Part shown: one piece after another, positions 24,718 through 33,266 of the stretch
Layout: each line of letters begins with the position of its first letter
Position numbering within the stretch: position 1 is the first letter of the stretch
Assembly: GCA_016839805.1 (NCBI GenBank)
Contig: JAEOTO010000007.1
Coordinates: 21,171 to 85,170 of the forward strand
From: Candidatus Hermodarchaeota archaeon
GTDB taxonomy: Archaea; Asgardarchaeota; Hermodarchaeia; Hermodarchaeales; Hermodarchaeaceae
Reading direction: 5' to 3'
Length of the DNA: 64,000 nucleotides
The notes under the pieces: generated by a model
Database searches by the model: none
What the model was told of the DNA's origin: nothing
Seen by the model: the letters and a program-made list of their open reading frames with translations, nothing else
Program-made: the position numbers and the translations under genes

Positions 24718-27700
24718 ATGAAACAATTTCAAAACAGAAGTAATCGACTACGATTACTCCTTTTCGTTCTCTTGTTATCCATTTCAGCTCTAAGTGTTCC
24801 TTACTATTATTCCAATGCACTCCCGATGAGCGCAAATAACGGCATTCACTCAGAACAGAATTTGGTCTCAACTGCAAGTGCTTTCTCCAAAATCCCATCT
24901 ACACGATCGACTGATAGACAAGTATCTTCCGTAATTAATTTCGTTTCACAGCAGGAGATGCCTTCTAGGGTGTTATTGGGAAAATCTAGTTCCTCTCCCT
25001 TGACATATGGCACACCACATGGCCCGATCATCATTACCAGTGATTCTAATTTCGCAACCCAGGCTGGTAATGAAATGTGGCCAGGGAATGGAAGTAGCAG
25101 TAACCCCTATATTATCGCGAGTTTTGATGTCGATGTTGCTGGAGGTAATTACGGGATTCATATCAGTGATACCACTGTGTATTTCATAATCCAGCATTGT
25201 TTCCTTCAAGACGCTATCATTGCTTGTATCTTTCTTGAACGCGTCCAAAATGGACAACTATTCAATAATACGTGCTATGATTATGACACTGGTATCCTTC
25301 TCGAAGATTCAGATGATAATCGAATAACTAATAACAACTGTACCATGAGCAAATTTGGCGGATACGGAATCGATCTTGATGATTCACACTATAACGTGAT
25401 CGCAAATAACACCTGTTCAGACAACGATAGTCGCGGTATCTATCTTTATTGGTCAGATTTTTGTCAGCTAATTAATAACACCTGCTATGCCAATGATAGG
25501 GGTATCATTACAAATGTGGCTGATCACACCACGCTCACTGACAACACCTGTTATAGTAATACCTTACGTGGTATTGTCATCTGGGGCGGGGATCAGCTCA
25601 CTGTCGCAAATAATACGGTTTACAATACAGGGGCATGGGGGTTTGAAATTGACGCTGTATATGATAGTACCTTCTCAGACAATCTCTGTTACCAAAATAG
25701 TCATGGAATGTACATTGAAGGTAATTCACAAGAAAATCAAATTAGTGATAATACTTGTTATCTTAATGATTACGGCATCTTTCTTAGTGGCTCACGCACC
25801 AACAGTATCGTCAACAATAACTGTAGCGACAATAATCTTGCTGGAATATCTTTGTCTAATTCAGATTTGAATACTTTGAGCGACAATATCTGTGAAACTA
25901 ATCTTGAAAATGGCATTAGTCTTACTAACTCGGATTCTAACACCTTAGACTACAATAACTGCTCAAGTAACACATTGAATGGCATTCACCTCATTAATTC
26001 TATTTCCAATAGACTGACTGATAACATCTGTCAGGACAGTGATATCGGAATCAATGTGGAATATTCACCGAGAAACGAGCTCATTGATAACTTATGCCAG
26101 GTCAATGACTATGGTATTTTACTCAACAATTCAAAATTCAATCAACTCAGTCACAATACCTGTGAATCTAATAACATCGTAGGCATCCGCCTCTACCAAG
26201 TCAATTCCTCAACTGTTATTTACAACGACGTGAAAACGAATAATATTGGCATTCTCCTCGAAGAATCAGATTCCAACAAGATCTACTATAACACCTTTGA
26301 AGATAACACTGGCTATGGTGTTCGAGTTATAGGATTTTCACATTTCAATCAAATCAAGTGGAACCTCTTACAGACCAACGTAAACAATGCTTTGGACAAC
26401 TGCACCAATAATTTGTTTGATTACAACTATTGGTCTAACTATACAGGTCCAGATGCCAATTCAGACGGCATTGGAGATATTCCCCATCCGATTCCAGGTT
26501 GGGGGAATAATACTGACCCTCATCCAGCATTGATTTCACCACTGCCACCAACATGGCTACAACCGCTCGTTAACCAAACCGTTGAATTAGGAACATCCTT
26601 TACCTATGATGTCGATGCTGACGCTATTGCTCCCATGGATACATATTGGATCAACAACACACTCTACTTTACGATTGATGATAGCGGTGTGATTAGCAAC
26701 AAAGGCCTCATACCAATAGGAACCTATTGGCTACTCATTATTGCCACGAACGTGTATCAAGCCCAACTAACAGGAATTTTCAATGTGACAGTGGTGGACA
26801 CCACACCTCCCATCTGGTACGAACAGCCACAAGACATGATAATTCATCATGACCAAGATGTTGCCTACCAGGTACCCTTACCCTTTGACCTTTCTGGAAT
26901 ACTGTATATCTGGCTTGAAGGATCGGGATCCTCAAGGTTTGATATCAATGCAACTGGATATCTTACCAATAATATGTCACTATTCCCTGAGGTTTACAAC
27001 ATCACAGTAGTTGCTGAAGACCCATATCACAACTATAATTCCGTAACCTTCTTCATCGATGCAAAAGAATACATTTTCACTCCTCCTGAAGTACCATGGG
27101 CAGAAATTAATTTCTGGGTGATACTACTCTGTTCAATCATTGGAGGAGTAGTCATACTATATCTCAGCGTCCTCATCATAATGAACTTCAGAAAAACTCG
27201 TGTCCCCAAGTCATCAACAAACTTACTTCGACTCCAGACCCCCATACTTCTCATTGTTCTAATACTACTATTGATTTTTGCACCCCTAATGCACGCAGTT
27301 ATTCAAGGAGGCACTCAACCCACCGGAAGAAGCGGAATCACCACCAATCAAACAACACCATTTACTAGTCTAACCGTAGACAGTAAACAAGATCCAATGG
27401 TTCCTAGTTCGCCATTTTCCAATCCCTACATGATTTGGAATCAAACCTTCTCATTTTCAGATTGGGATGATGGTCGATCACTTGTAGCATGTAGTGATGG
27501 AGGATACCTTATCGTGGGACGTACCAGTACAGCAACAAATACTGATTTCTTAACGATACGAACTGATGCTAATGGGAATCACCTATGGAATCGAACCTTT
27601 GGAGGTCCTGATCATGACTATCCTGAACAAGGGATTGAATGCAGTGATGGTGGCTTCGCCATCATTGGATATACAGATAGCTTCGGTCTTTCCACCGGCG

Positions 27701-29133
27701 CTGTAATTCTCTTACGGTATGATGCCAGCGGGAACCTCCTATGGAACCAAACATATGACGGAAGTAACTCTGATTACGGTTATTCTTTAACTGAGTATTC
27801 AGGTGGAGGCTACTTGCTAACAGGTTACACATACAGTTATGGTACAAATGGTGACATGTGGCTGATTCGTGTAGATTCCAGTGGTACCCATTTATGGAAT
27901 CAGACCTACGGCGGAGCAGCCTATGATACTGGGCAATCGATTGTCGAGTGCAGTACTGGAGGTTTTGCCATTGCAGGTAGAACTGGTAGTTTTGGTGTAG
28001 GAACCGATATCTGGCTTGTACGTACACTAGCAGATGGTACAGCGATTTGGAATGCTACTTACGGTGGCTCCAGTTATGAATATGGAAACCAACTGCTTGA
28101 AACCACCGATGGTGGCTTTGCAATATTAGGAAACACCAATTCTTTTGGCGCTGGTGGATCGGATGGTTGGGTGGTCCGTACCAATGATACAGGAATTACT
28201 TTATGGAATCAGACTTTCGGTGGTGCTGATTACGATGAGTTTTATTCAATTTCTCCATGCCCATCTGGCGGATTTATCGTAGTTGGAGAAACATATGGCT
28301 TTGGACCCGGTTTAATGGATGCGACGTTATACCGGATTAATTCAGCTGGTCACCATCTCTGGAATCAAACCTTTGGCGGCATTGAATCCGATGTTGGCTT
28401 CTCTGTAGTGAATGCTAGTTCTGGTGGTTATGTGTTTGTAGGCTATCTGCGACCAAGTCCATCAGAAACCGTTGTTTGGCTGGTTCATATGTCACCCATT
28501 GCCTGGTGGCCTATACCAGTCGATATGGTCATCGAGACAGATTCTATATATCACTTTGATGTTACAGTTCAAACTCTTTCTACAATCGATTCTTGGTTGC
28601 TCAATGATTTAACTCACTTTTCAATGCAATCGATCGAATATTCTAAAGGCGGTATTGCCCGAATAACTACTATTGGTTCACCAAGCCCGAACACCTATAA
28701 TCTCGCATTGCGAGTAAACGATACCAACGGCGATTACATACGGGTAAACTTCGCCCTGACCATAACGGCTGTCAGCCCTCCAACATGGGTTGCAGCCCCA
28801 ACTGACCATAGCATCATCTTTGGTGAGCGATTCCAAGATCAACTCAATGCAACTGATGAAAGTGGTATTGATCATTGGTGGCTTAATGATACAGAACACT
28901 TCTCGATCAATATGTTTGGTGTCATAAGGGATAATGCCATTCTTCCGATTGGTATCTACGCTGTTCAGGTTTCAGTCAACGATACCCTTGGCAATACCTT
29001 ATCAGGCGATTTCATTCTTACGGTGATAGCTGGTATACCTCCAATACCATGGCTTCCTACAGTTCTCGCAGTTACACTACTTGTCGTCATTATTGTTGTA
29101 TTATTCGTAATTTATCAGAAAGTACGCAAATAA
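24718..29133 (+). CDS. Giant surface protein: beta-helix, then seven-repeat propeller
   Basis: A 1471-residue protein. A signal peptide (residues 1-35) is followed by a NosD-like right-handed beta-helix (about 140-600), built of short turns such as NNTCSDNDSRGIYL with repeated N-N-T-C and GI/L. Two Ig/cadherin-like stretches follow (to about 790). A hydrophobic helix with a basic flank (797-822) and a second one (842-862) lie in the middle. After these come seven repeats beginning with LWNQT[FY]GG (about 905-1258), probably a seven-bladed propeller, further Ig-like domains, and a C-terminal helix with basic tail (1445-1471). The middle looks like one protein's anchor joined to another's signal peptide, so it may be a gene fusion. 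AAGGAG precedes ATG 24718. Confidence 0.85.
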   Translation: MKQFQNRSNRLRLLLFVLLLSISALSVPYYYSNALPMSANNGIHSEQNLVSTASAFSKIPSTRSTDRQVSSVINFVSQQEMPSRVLLGKSSSSPLTYGTPHGPIIITSDSNFATQAGNEMWPGNGSSSNPYIIASFDVDVAGGNYGIHISDTTVYFIIQHCFLQDAIIACIFLERVQNGQLFNNTCYDYDTGILLEDSDDNRITNNNCTMSKFGGYGIDLDDSHYNVIANNTCSDNDSRGIYLYWSDFCQLINNTCYANDRGIITNVADHTTLTDNTCYSNTLRGIVIWGGDQLTVANNTVYNTGAWGFEIDAVYDSTFSDNLCYQNSHGMYIEGNSQENQISDNTCYLNDYGIFLSGSRTNSIVNNNCSDNNLAGISLSNSDLNTLSDNICETNLENGISLTNSDSNTLDYNNCSSNTLNGIHLINSISNRLTDNICQDSDIGINVEYSPRNELIDNLCQVNDYGILLNNSKFNQLSHNTCESNNIVGIRLYQVNSSTVIYNDVKTNNIGILLEESDSNKIYYNTFEDNTGYGVRVIGFSHFNQIKWNLLQTNVNNALDNCTNNLFDYNYWSNYTGPDANSDGIGDIPHPIPGWGNNTDPHPALISPLPPTWLQPLVNQTVELGTSFTYDVDADAIAPMDTYWINNTLYFTIDDSGVISNKGLIPIGTYWLLIIATNVYQAQLTGIFNVTVVDTTPPIWYEQPQDMIIHHDQDVAYQVPLPFDLSGILYIWLEGSGSSRFDINATGYLTNNMSLFPEVYNITVVAEDPYHNYNSVTFFIDAKEYIFTPPEVPWAEINFWVILLCSIIGGVVILYLSVLIIMNFRKTRVPKSSTNLLRLQTPILLIVLILLLIFAPLMHAVIQGGTQPTGRSGITTNQTTPFTSLTVDSKQDPMVPSSPFSNPYMIWNQTFSFSDWDDGRSLVACSDGGYLIVGRTSTATNTDFLTIRTDANGNHLWNRTFGGPDHDYPEQGIECSDGGFAIIGYTDSFGLSTGAVILLRYDASGNLLWNQTYDGSNSDYGYSLTEYSGGGYLLTGYTYSYGTNGDMWLIRVDSSGTHLWNQTYGGAAYDTGQSIVECSTGGFAIAGRTGSFGVGTDIWLVRTLADGTAIWNATYGGSSYEYGNQLLETTDGGFAILGNTNSFGAGGSDGWVVRTNDTGITLWNQTFGGADYDEFYSISPCPSGGFIVVGETYGFGPGLMDATLYRINSAGHHLWNQTFGGIESDVGFSVVNASSGGYVFVGYLRPSPSETVVWLVHMSPIAWWPIPVDMVIETDSIYHFDVTVQTLSTIDSWLLNDLTHFSMQSIEYSKGGIARITTIGSPSPNTYNLALRVNDTNGDYIRVNFALTITAVSPPTWVAAPTDHSIIFGERFQDQLNATDESGIDHWWLNDTEHFSINMFGVIRDNAILPIGIYAVQVSVNDTLGNTLSGDFILTVIAGIPPIPWLPTVLAVTLLVVIIVVLFVIYQKVRK

Positions 29134-29137
29134 TTCA

Positions 29138-29172
29138 GGGAGCCCCCTCAGGGCTCCCCTTACAACTTTTTT
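29138..29172 (+). terminator. Hairpin terminator of the giant surface-protein gene
   Basis: GGGAGCCC and GGGCTCCC form a perfect 8-bp GC-rich stem around a 5-base loop, starting four bases after the stop codon; a T6 run follows at 29167-29172. Confidence 0.85.
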
Positions 29173-29307
29173 GGCTGATTGAAAGAAAGCATTTTCTATG
29201 AATCAACGCCAGAACATCTGTTATCTGAATAAAACGACTGTATCGTGAAGTTAATGTTTTATAGAACATAGGAAGCAGTACACTAGGCGCATAAGGAAGG
29301 TTTCACA

Positions 29308-29328
29308 CACTAGTTGAATCAACTAGTG
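29308..29328. promoter_or_regulatory. Perfect 9-bp palindrome upstream of a membrane-protein gene
   Basis: CACTAGTTG and CAACTAGTG flank a 3-base AAT centre. It lies 45-65 bases before the start of the next gene and after the preceding terminator. Its symmetry and position suit a repressor operator; with a 3-base loop it could also form a hairpin in the 5' leader. Confidence 0.45.
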
Positions 29329-29372
29329 ATAAACACAGCACTTAGATTGTGTGTTCACTACTTGTCAGTGAG

Positions 29373-29885
29373 ATGGTAACGATGTGTTGGGTCCTTCAAC
29401 CCGTGGTTCTTCCCCCCGATCTCTTACTTTTAATCATTCTTTTCGTTGGGGGTCTTGTCGCTATTATCGTAATTGGATTTATTTTATTAATCGTCTACTA
29501 TGCCTATAGGAGATCGATACGAAAAAAAGCGGAACGCGCTGGAGTCTATATAGGAGAAAATCTTCCCTCAAAGAGAGTATGGAACTTCTGTAGCAATGTA
29601 TGGGTCATCTTTCTTTGTGTGATGCTGTTAATTATCATGGTTGTTCCGCAATTATTTTTTTCCTTCTTTACCATCCCAATAAATCTAACAGCTGAGACGG
29701 TGGTGTTGATTGTGTGGGGATTAGCAATTATTTGGGCTGTAGGAATTCCCCTCTTCATGGTCATCATTACTATAGCAGATTGCCTTTGGCTTAGAAATGA
29801 ATATCTGAGTGCTATTGGTGAAAAATCGCTAGGTCAAAAATCGGCTGATTATACGGAAGCTGAACCAGAAAACAGTACAGAGTAA
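29373..29885 (+). CDS. Membrane protein of the local RKKAERAG family
   Basis: A 170-residue protein with an N-terminal hydrophobic helix (about 15-40), a basic linker (RRSIRKKAERAGVYIG), then two helices (about 78-100 and 108-135) and an acidic Ser/Glu tail. The linker is nearly the same as in the 15.1-kb protein (RSIRKRAAEAGV), showing common ancestry, but the zinc ribbon is missing. The start is uncertain: GTG 29349, ATG 29373 and ATG 29382 are all possible, and ATG 29373 is taken. It lies upstream of a zinc-ribbon membrane protein at 30.0 kb in the same direction. Confidence 0.65.
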   Translation: MVTMCWVLQPVVLPPDLLLLIILFVGGLVAIIVIGFILLIVYYAYRRSIRKKAERAGVYIGENLPSKRVWNFCSNVWVIFLCVMLLIIMVVPQLFFSFFTIPINLTAETVVLIVWGLAIIWAVGIPLFMVIITIADCLWLRNEYLSAIGEKSLGQKSADYTEAEPENSTE

Positions 29886-29960
29886 GTAAGGATAGCTTTT
29901 CACGTGTTATGTATTTATTAATTCCAAACTCCATACAAGTCTAACATGGTGCGAGGAAGA

Positions 29961-29999
29961 ATGGGTTCACAGGTCAGTGAATTACCAAAAAGAAATTAG
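29961..29999 (+). other. Possible 12-codon leader peptide overlapping the next start
   Basis: A GAGGAAG ribosome site is followed directly by ATG 29961, opening a 12-codon frame (MGSQVSELPKRN) that stops at TAG 29997-29999. The stop shares its last G with the GTG start of the next gene (TAGTG), the geometry of translational re-initiation. No other ribosome site for the GTG start was seen. The purpose would be coupling or regulation; this is inference. Confidence 0.4.
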
Positions 30000-30706
30000 T
30001 GAGTTATGAAGAGAATTCTCCCTCCTCCATTAATAAAACTCCAAAAAAGGTGATCCTAAAGGGAGGTTCCATTACATTGAGCGAACCAAAGAAAGGCAGC
30101 TCATGGGATTTTTCAGGAGGTGCCTGTGAAGGTTGCTTTTACGTATCCATTGCGGTAATAATTGGCTGCATCATTATAGGATTCATCGTTTGGCAACTTA
30201 TCATGTTAGGTCAAATTCTTGGAGTGATTCTCGGAATCATTACGTTTTCATCTCTCCTTGTCATTCTTATTCTCTACTTTAGAGCTACTGGTGTCGAAGG
30301 CGATCCCCAACTCGCGTTTAAGTTAAGAGTAGTTGCGACGGTCCTATTTGTAGCGTTTCTAATTGAAGCCATACATACTATTGTATTCTTTTGGACGCCA
30401 ATCTTGCACCCAGTAGTGAGTCAGCTCTTTGCCCAAGCCAATTGGACAGTCGATAGTGGTTTTGTAATGATATGCGTTATAGGATTCTTTCTTGTAATTA
30501 TCGGGGCTTTCTTCTCCATTCCTGTTTGTTTATGGACCAGCATCTGTAGAAATTCGAAAGAAGCCAAGGAAATTACTCCCAAAGTGGTTCAACCACCTGC
30601 CACGGTTGATGAAAAAATCCATCCCAAGAAATGCCCTGTTTGTGGAATGAAACTTTCAGGGATTGAGAAATTCTGTAGCTATTGTGGTGCAGCAATCTCA
30701 AAATAA
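29999..30706 (+). CDS. Membrane protein with C-terminal zinc ribbon
   Basis: A 235-residue protein. A basic Lys/Ser N-terminus and a short GGACEGCFY motif lead into helices at about 47-70, 75-95, 110-130 and 155-180, then a linker and a C-terminal ribbon (CPVCG, then FCSYCGA). The cysteine-containing motif before the first helix matches EGCFC/EGCGYC in the 16.5- and 15.1-kb paralogs, where it also precedes a membrane helix. The start is GTG 29999, overlapped by the stop of a short leader frame. A hairpin terminator follows at 30775. Confidence 0.75.
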   Translation: MSYEENSPSSINKTPKKVILKGGSITLSEPKKGSSWDFSGGACEGCFYVSIAVIIGCIIIGFIVWQLIMLGQILGVILGIITFSSLLVILILYFRATGVEGDPQLAFKLRVVATVLFVAFLIEAIHTIVFFWTPILHPVVSQLFAQANWTVDSGFVMICVIGFFLVIIGAFFSIPVCLWTSICRNSKEAKEITPKVVQPPATVDEKIHPKKCPVCGMKLSGIEKFCSYCGAAISK

Positions 30707-30774
30707 ACTACGGAATAGTGAAATCTAATTCGAAATAAAACGAGTTGAGTAAATTTCATCATAAATTATTGGGG

Positions 30775-30799
30775 GGAGACAATGACGTCTCCATTTTTT
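30775..30799 (+). terminator. Hairpin plus T-run
   Basis: GGAGAC and GTCTCC pair around a 6-base loop, and ATTTTTT follows. It lies about 70 bases after the zinc-ribbon membrane gene and before the end of the convergent carboxypeptidase gene. Confidence 0.55.
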
Positions 30800-30817
30800 G
30801 AGTTATTGTTGAGTAGC

Positions 30818-32515
30818 CTAGCGTACTTGGTCGCGTTTTCTTCGTAACACAATTAGTATGCCAATTGCAGCAATTGTACCTAGTATAATGGAAGCGATTG
30901 GGAACCCCGGAATTGGTGGGGGAATTATTTCAGTAAGAAGGAGATGAATGTAACCAGTGTAGTTGTTACCGATTAACAGGGTATTGTTCTCTCCTAGGTC
31001 CGTTTGTGAGATCGTGAGTGATATGGGTCCAGATTGAGCAGCCGCAATGGCGGGGAAGGTGTGGAGTAGGAGACCGTTAATATTCCGGAATTCAATTTCG
31101 TCGATAGTGCTAAGTCGTGGAATGAGATTGTGAATATTAATCGTAGCAGTAATAGTGTCATTATCGAAAACAGCACTGGTTAAAGCAGCTGTCAAGCGTG
31201 GTGTTAATTGGAGAAGATAATCAAACGCAGGTACAATGTCAGTCCAAAGGGCATCGATGCCTGCAGAGACGGGATTAAAATATCCATAAATGCCGGTCCA
31301 CTCTTCGATATGGTGGGTAGCATTATCTTCAATTACAGTAATTGCGTCTCCGCTTACCGATGAAGCATTGCGGAAGATTTCAAAACAAATGGGCACGATT
31401 GTATTTCGTTCTTCATACATCCAATCTTGCCATAAGCCGTAGTAACCTGCTGCTAGGTCTTCACGGATACCTCGAGTCGACGGGGCAGAGTAGCCAACAT
31501 CCTCATTCCACCAAGGTGGAAGGAGGCTTTCAAGGTCATTGTAAACAGTATTGTAGAGTAATGGTTCAATCCAGTTCTCAGATTGATCTGAGGGAAAGAA
31601 GGTCGCGTTGATACCAGAGTGAAGGGAAAAGGCCATCGCAAAGCGATGCTGGGATGTAAAATCGCGAAAGACTTGGGTTTCATGTTCGGAAAAAGCTGAG
31701 GGGCCACGATATGCGTCATGATAGGGATCCGAGGATGAACCTGGCTCATTCCCAAAGCCACTGGGATAATTACGGTTTAAATCCACGTATCCAACTGGAT
31801 CTTCGTTTTTTTCACCATCGGCATCGTTGTCGATACCTTCAAAATAGGTAAATTGGTAAACCATTGAAGAATCGTAGACGTCATAACTTGATATGGTTCC
31901 ATCGGCGTTGATGTCTTCATAACCATCTTCGTCAAATTGTCCGTCTGAGTCATGGTCAAAGGGTCGGAGGTTCTTTCGAAGCCAATAGTTTCCTTGATTA
32001 ACGACGTATTCGAGGGTATCAGGGTTCAAACTGGGGATGATGTAGATTTCTTGGGTGTTCACATACTCAGTTAGTGTTGGGTCAATCCCATAATTGTTTA
32101 TGAGCCGAATAATGAATCGCAAGGCAGCTTCTACCGTGATTTGTTCGCGACCATGATGGTGGGCTACAACAAGTGTCTTAGCTTTTTGGCGAGTGTCAGT
32201 TTCATTGGTTATTCGAAGGCAAGTGATGTTTAGTCCATTAAAGCTGTGCCCGATTACTTCGAGGTCAATGAGTTCTGGGGCCTGTGAATGGAAATAGGCA
32301 ATTTCTTCTTCCATTTCATTATAATCGTGAAACTGTCCTGGATATTGAAGAGTGACTGGATTCAGAACTCGATTAATTGATGGAATTGCTTTCACTTTAA
32401 GAGTCCTTGTATTAGAAATAAAAGAAAGGCTCATAACCGGTAATAGGGACAAGCAGAAAAGACCTAGTAAACCAATTACAAATGCTTTTTTCATGGAATA
32501 GATGAAGCCTCTCAT
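30818..32515 (-). CDS. Secreted M14 zinc carboxypeptidase with IPGFPI anchor
   Basis: A 565-residue exported metallocarboxypeptidase. A signal peptide covers about residues 8-30. The zinc ligands are His121 and Glu124 (HHHGREQ) and His299 (SLHSG); DLNRNYP (245-251) holds the substrate-binding arginine and Glu379 (CFEIF) the catalytic glutamate. Between the ligands lies an Asp-rich insert (DHDSDGQFDEDG, then DINADG, then DNDADGEKNED) resembling calcium-binding loops. After the catalytic domain a beta-domain leads to PPIPGFPIASI, a hydrophobic helix and RRKRDQVR, the archaeosortase-type anchor. ATG 32515 has GAGG upstream; ATG 32494 would give a more standard signal peptide. It would trim peptides at the cell surface. 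Confidence 0.92.
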   Translation of the reverse strand: MRGFIYSMKKAFVIGLLGLFCLSLLPVMSLSFISNTRTLKVKAIPSINRVLNPVTLQYPGQFHDYNEMEEEIAYFHSQAPELIDLEVIGHSFNGLNITCLRITNETDTRQKAKTLVVAHHHGREQITVEAALRFIIRLINNYGIDPTLTEYVNTQEIYIIPSLNPDTLEYVVNQGNYWLRKNLRPFDHDSDGQFDEDGYEDINADGTISSYDVYDSSMVYQFTYFEGIDNDADGEKNEDPVGYVDLNRNYPSGFGNEPGSSSDPYHDAYRGPSAFSEHETQVFRDFTSQHRFAMAFSLHSGINATFFPSDQSENWIEPLLYNTVYNDLESLLPPWWNEDVGYSAPSTRGIREDLAAGYYGLWQDWMYEERNTIVPICFEIFRNASSVSGDAITVIEDNATHHIEEWTGIYGYFNPVSAGIDALWTDIVPAFDYLLQLTPRLTAALTSAVFDNDTITATINIHNLIPRLSTIDEIEFRNINGLLLHTFPAIAAAQSGPISLTISQTDLGENNTLLIGNNYTGYIHLLLTEIIPPPIPGFPIASIILGTIAAIGILIVLRRKRDQVR

Positions 32516-32679
32516 AAACCAAAATATCCTCTTGTTTTGCTTTTTTATTCATGGGAACCGGCAAGTTCGGAAACCAACGAGGTTATTATGAGTTCTTAGT
32601 CAAAAAAAGAGGAAAAAGCATTTTGAGCGCTTGGATATTTAAGGATAACAACTACCTGAAAAGCACAAGGCGGTTCCTT

Positions 32680-33014
32680 ATGTCGGATGAAACAGCTTCG
32701 ACACTAATACTAATTGGTGCGATTCTCCAAATTCTTCTTTCAATTGCCCTTCTCGCGCTTGGAGGACTCGGGTTCATACTACCACTCATATCGGGGCATC
32801 ATTAGATCTTTGGCTGCTTATTCCAGCCTTCTTCTTTATTGGCGGAATCATCAGCCTCATTTTCTGTATCCTCTGGCTAAACTGGCGTAACGACCCTGGA
32901 GCGAACAAAACAGCAATTATTGTTACAAGTATTCTTGGATTGATTTTCGGGGGATTCTTGCCTGGGCTTCTCGTCCTCATTGGTGGAATCACCGCAACTG
33001 AAGAATCAGCATAA
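32680..33014 (+). pseudogene. DUF4064-like membrane gene broken by a one-base frameshift
   Basis: ATG 32680 opens a frame (MSDETASTLILIGAI...) that stops at TAG 32803-32805 after FILPLISGHH. The reading continues in the -1 frame (LDLWLLIPAFFFIGG, then NWRNDPGAN, then GGFLPGLLVLIGGITATEESA) to TAA 33012-33014, and together the halves match the four-helix paralog at 23.9-24.3 kb in helix order and in the GFLPGL..LIGG end. A hairpin terminator begins three bases after the second stop, which supports the longer gene. A one-base loss near the GGGG at 32793-32796 would explain it; sequencing error, true decay or programmed frameshifting are all possible. Confidence 0.7.
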
Positions 33015-33016
33015 CT

Positions 33017-33053
33017 GGGTCAATACATCATTTTGACCCGCTCTCCATTTTTT
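33017..33053 (+). terminator. Hairpin terminator
   Basis: GGGTCAA and TTGACCC make a 7-bp stem just after the stop at 33014, and a T6 run is at 33048-33053. Confidence 0.75.
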
Positions 33054-33109
33054 CCCTTACTAGTATTATTCGAAAATGTTGAGTTTATAATCGAATCTGC
33101 AAACCTACC

Positions 33110-33205
33110 TATGACGTTGCCTGCGTCGCCCCCTGCCTGGGTGTCGCTGCGGAGTCCGGGAGCCAACTCAACGGGTGCAGAGAACCCGGGTTACTCTTTC
33201 TTTTC
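33110..33205 (+). ncRNA. GC-rich structured RNA candidate with its own TATA box
   Basis: About 80 bases (33113-33192) are roughly two-thirds G+C in an AT-rich genome and contain no sensible reading frame. A TTTATAAT at 33083-33090 stands about 25-30 bases before the GC-rich block, the right spacing for an archaeal promoter. AGTCCGGG (33153-33160) can pair with CCCGGGTT (33185-33192) in an 8-bp stem, further GC helices are possible 5' of it, and a pyrimidine-rich TCTTTCTTTT run follows as a possible terminator. It does not fit tRNA, 5S, SRP or RNase P RNA as far as can be judged. High-GC non-coding RNAs of this sort are known in AT-rich archaea. Confidence 0.45.
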
Positions 33206-33266
33206 GCCAGTTTGATTTATAGAATCTCGTGAGTAAATAATCAAGAATCTAACCGAGGCAATCTTC

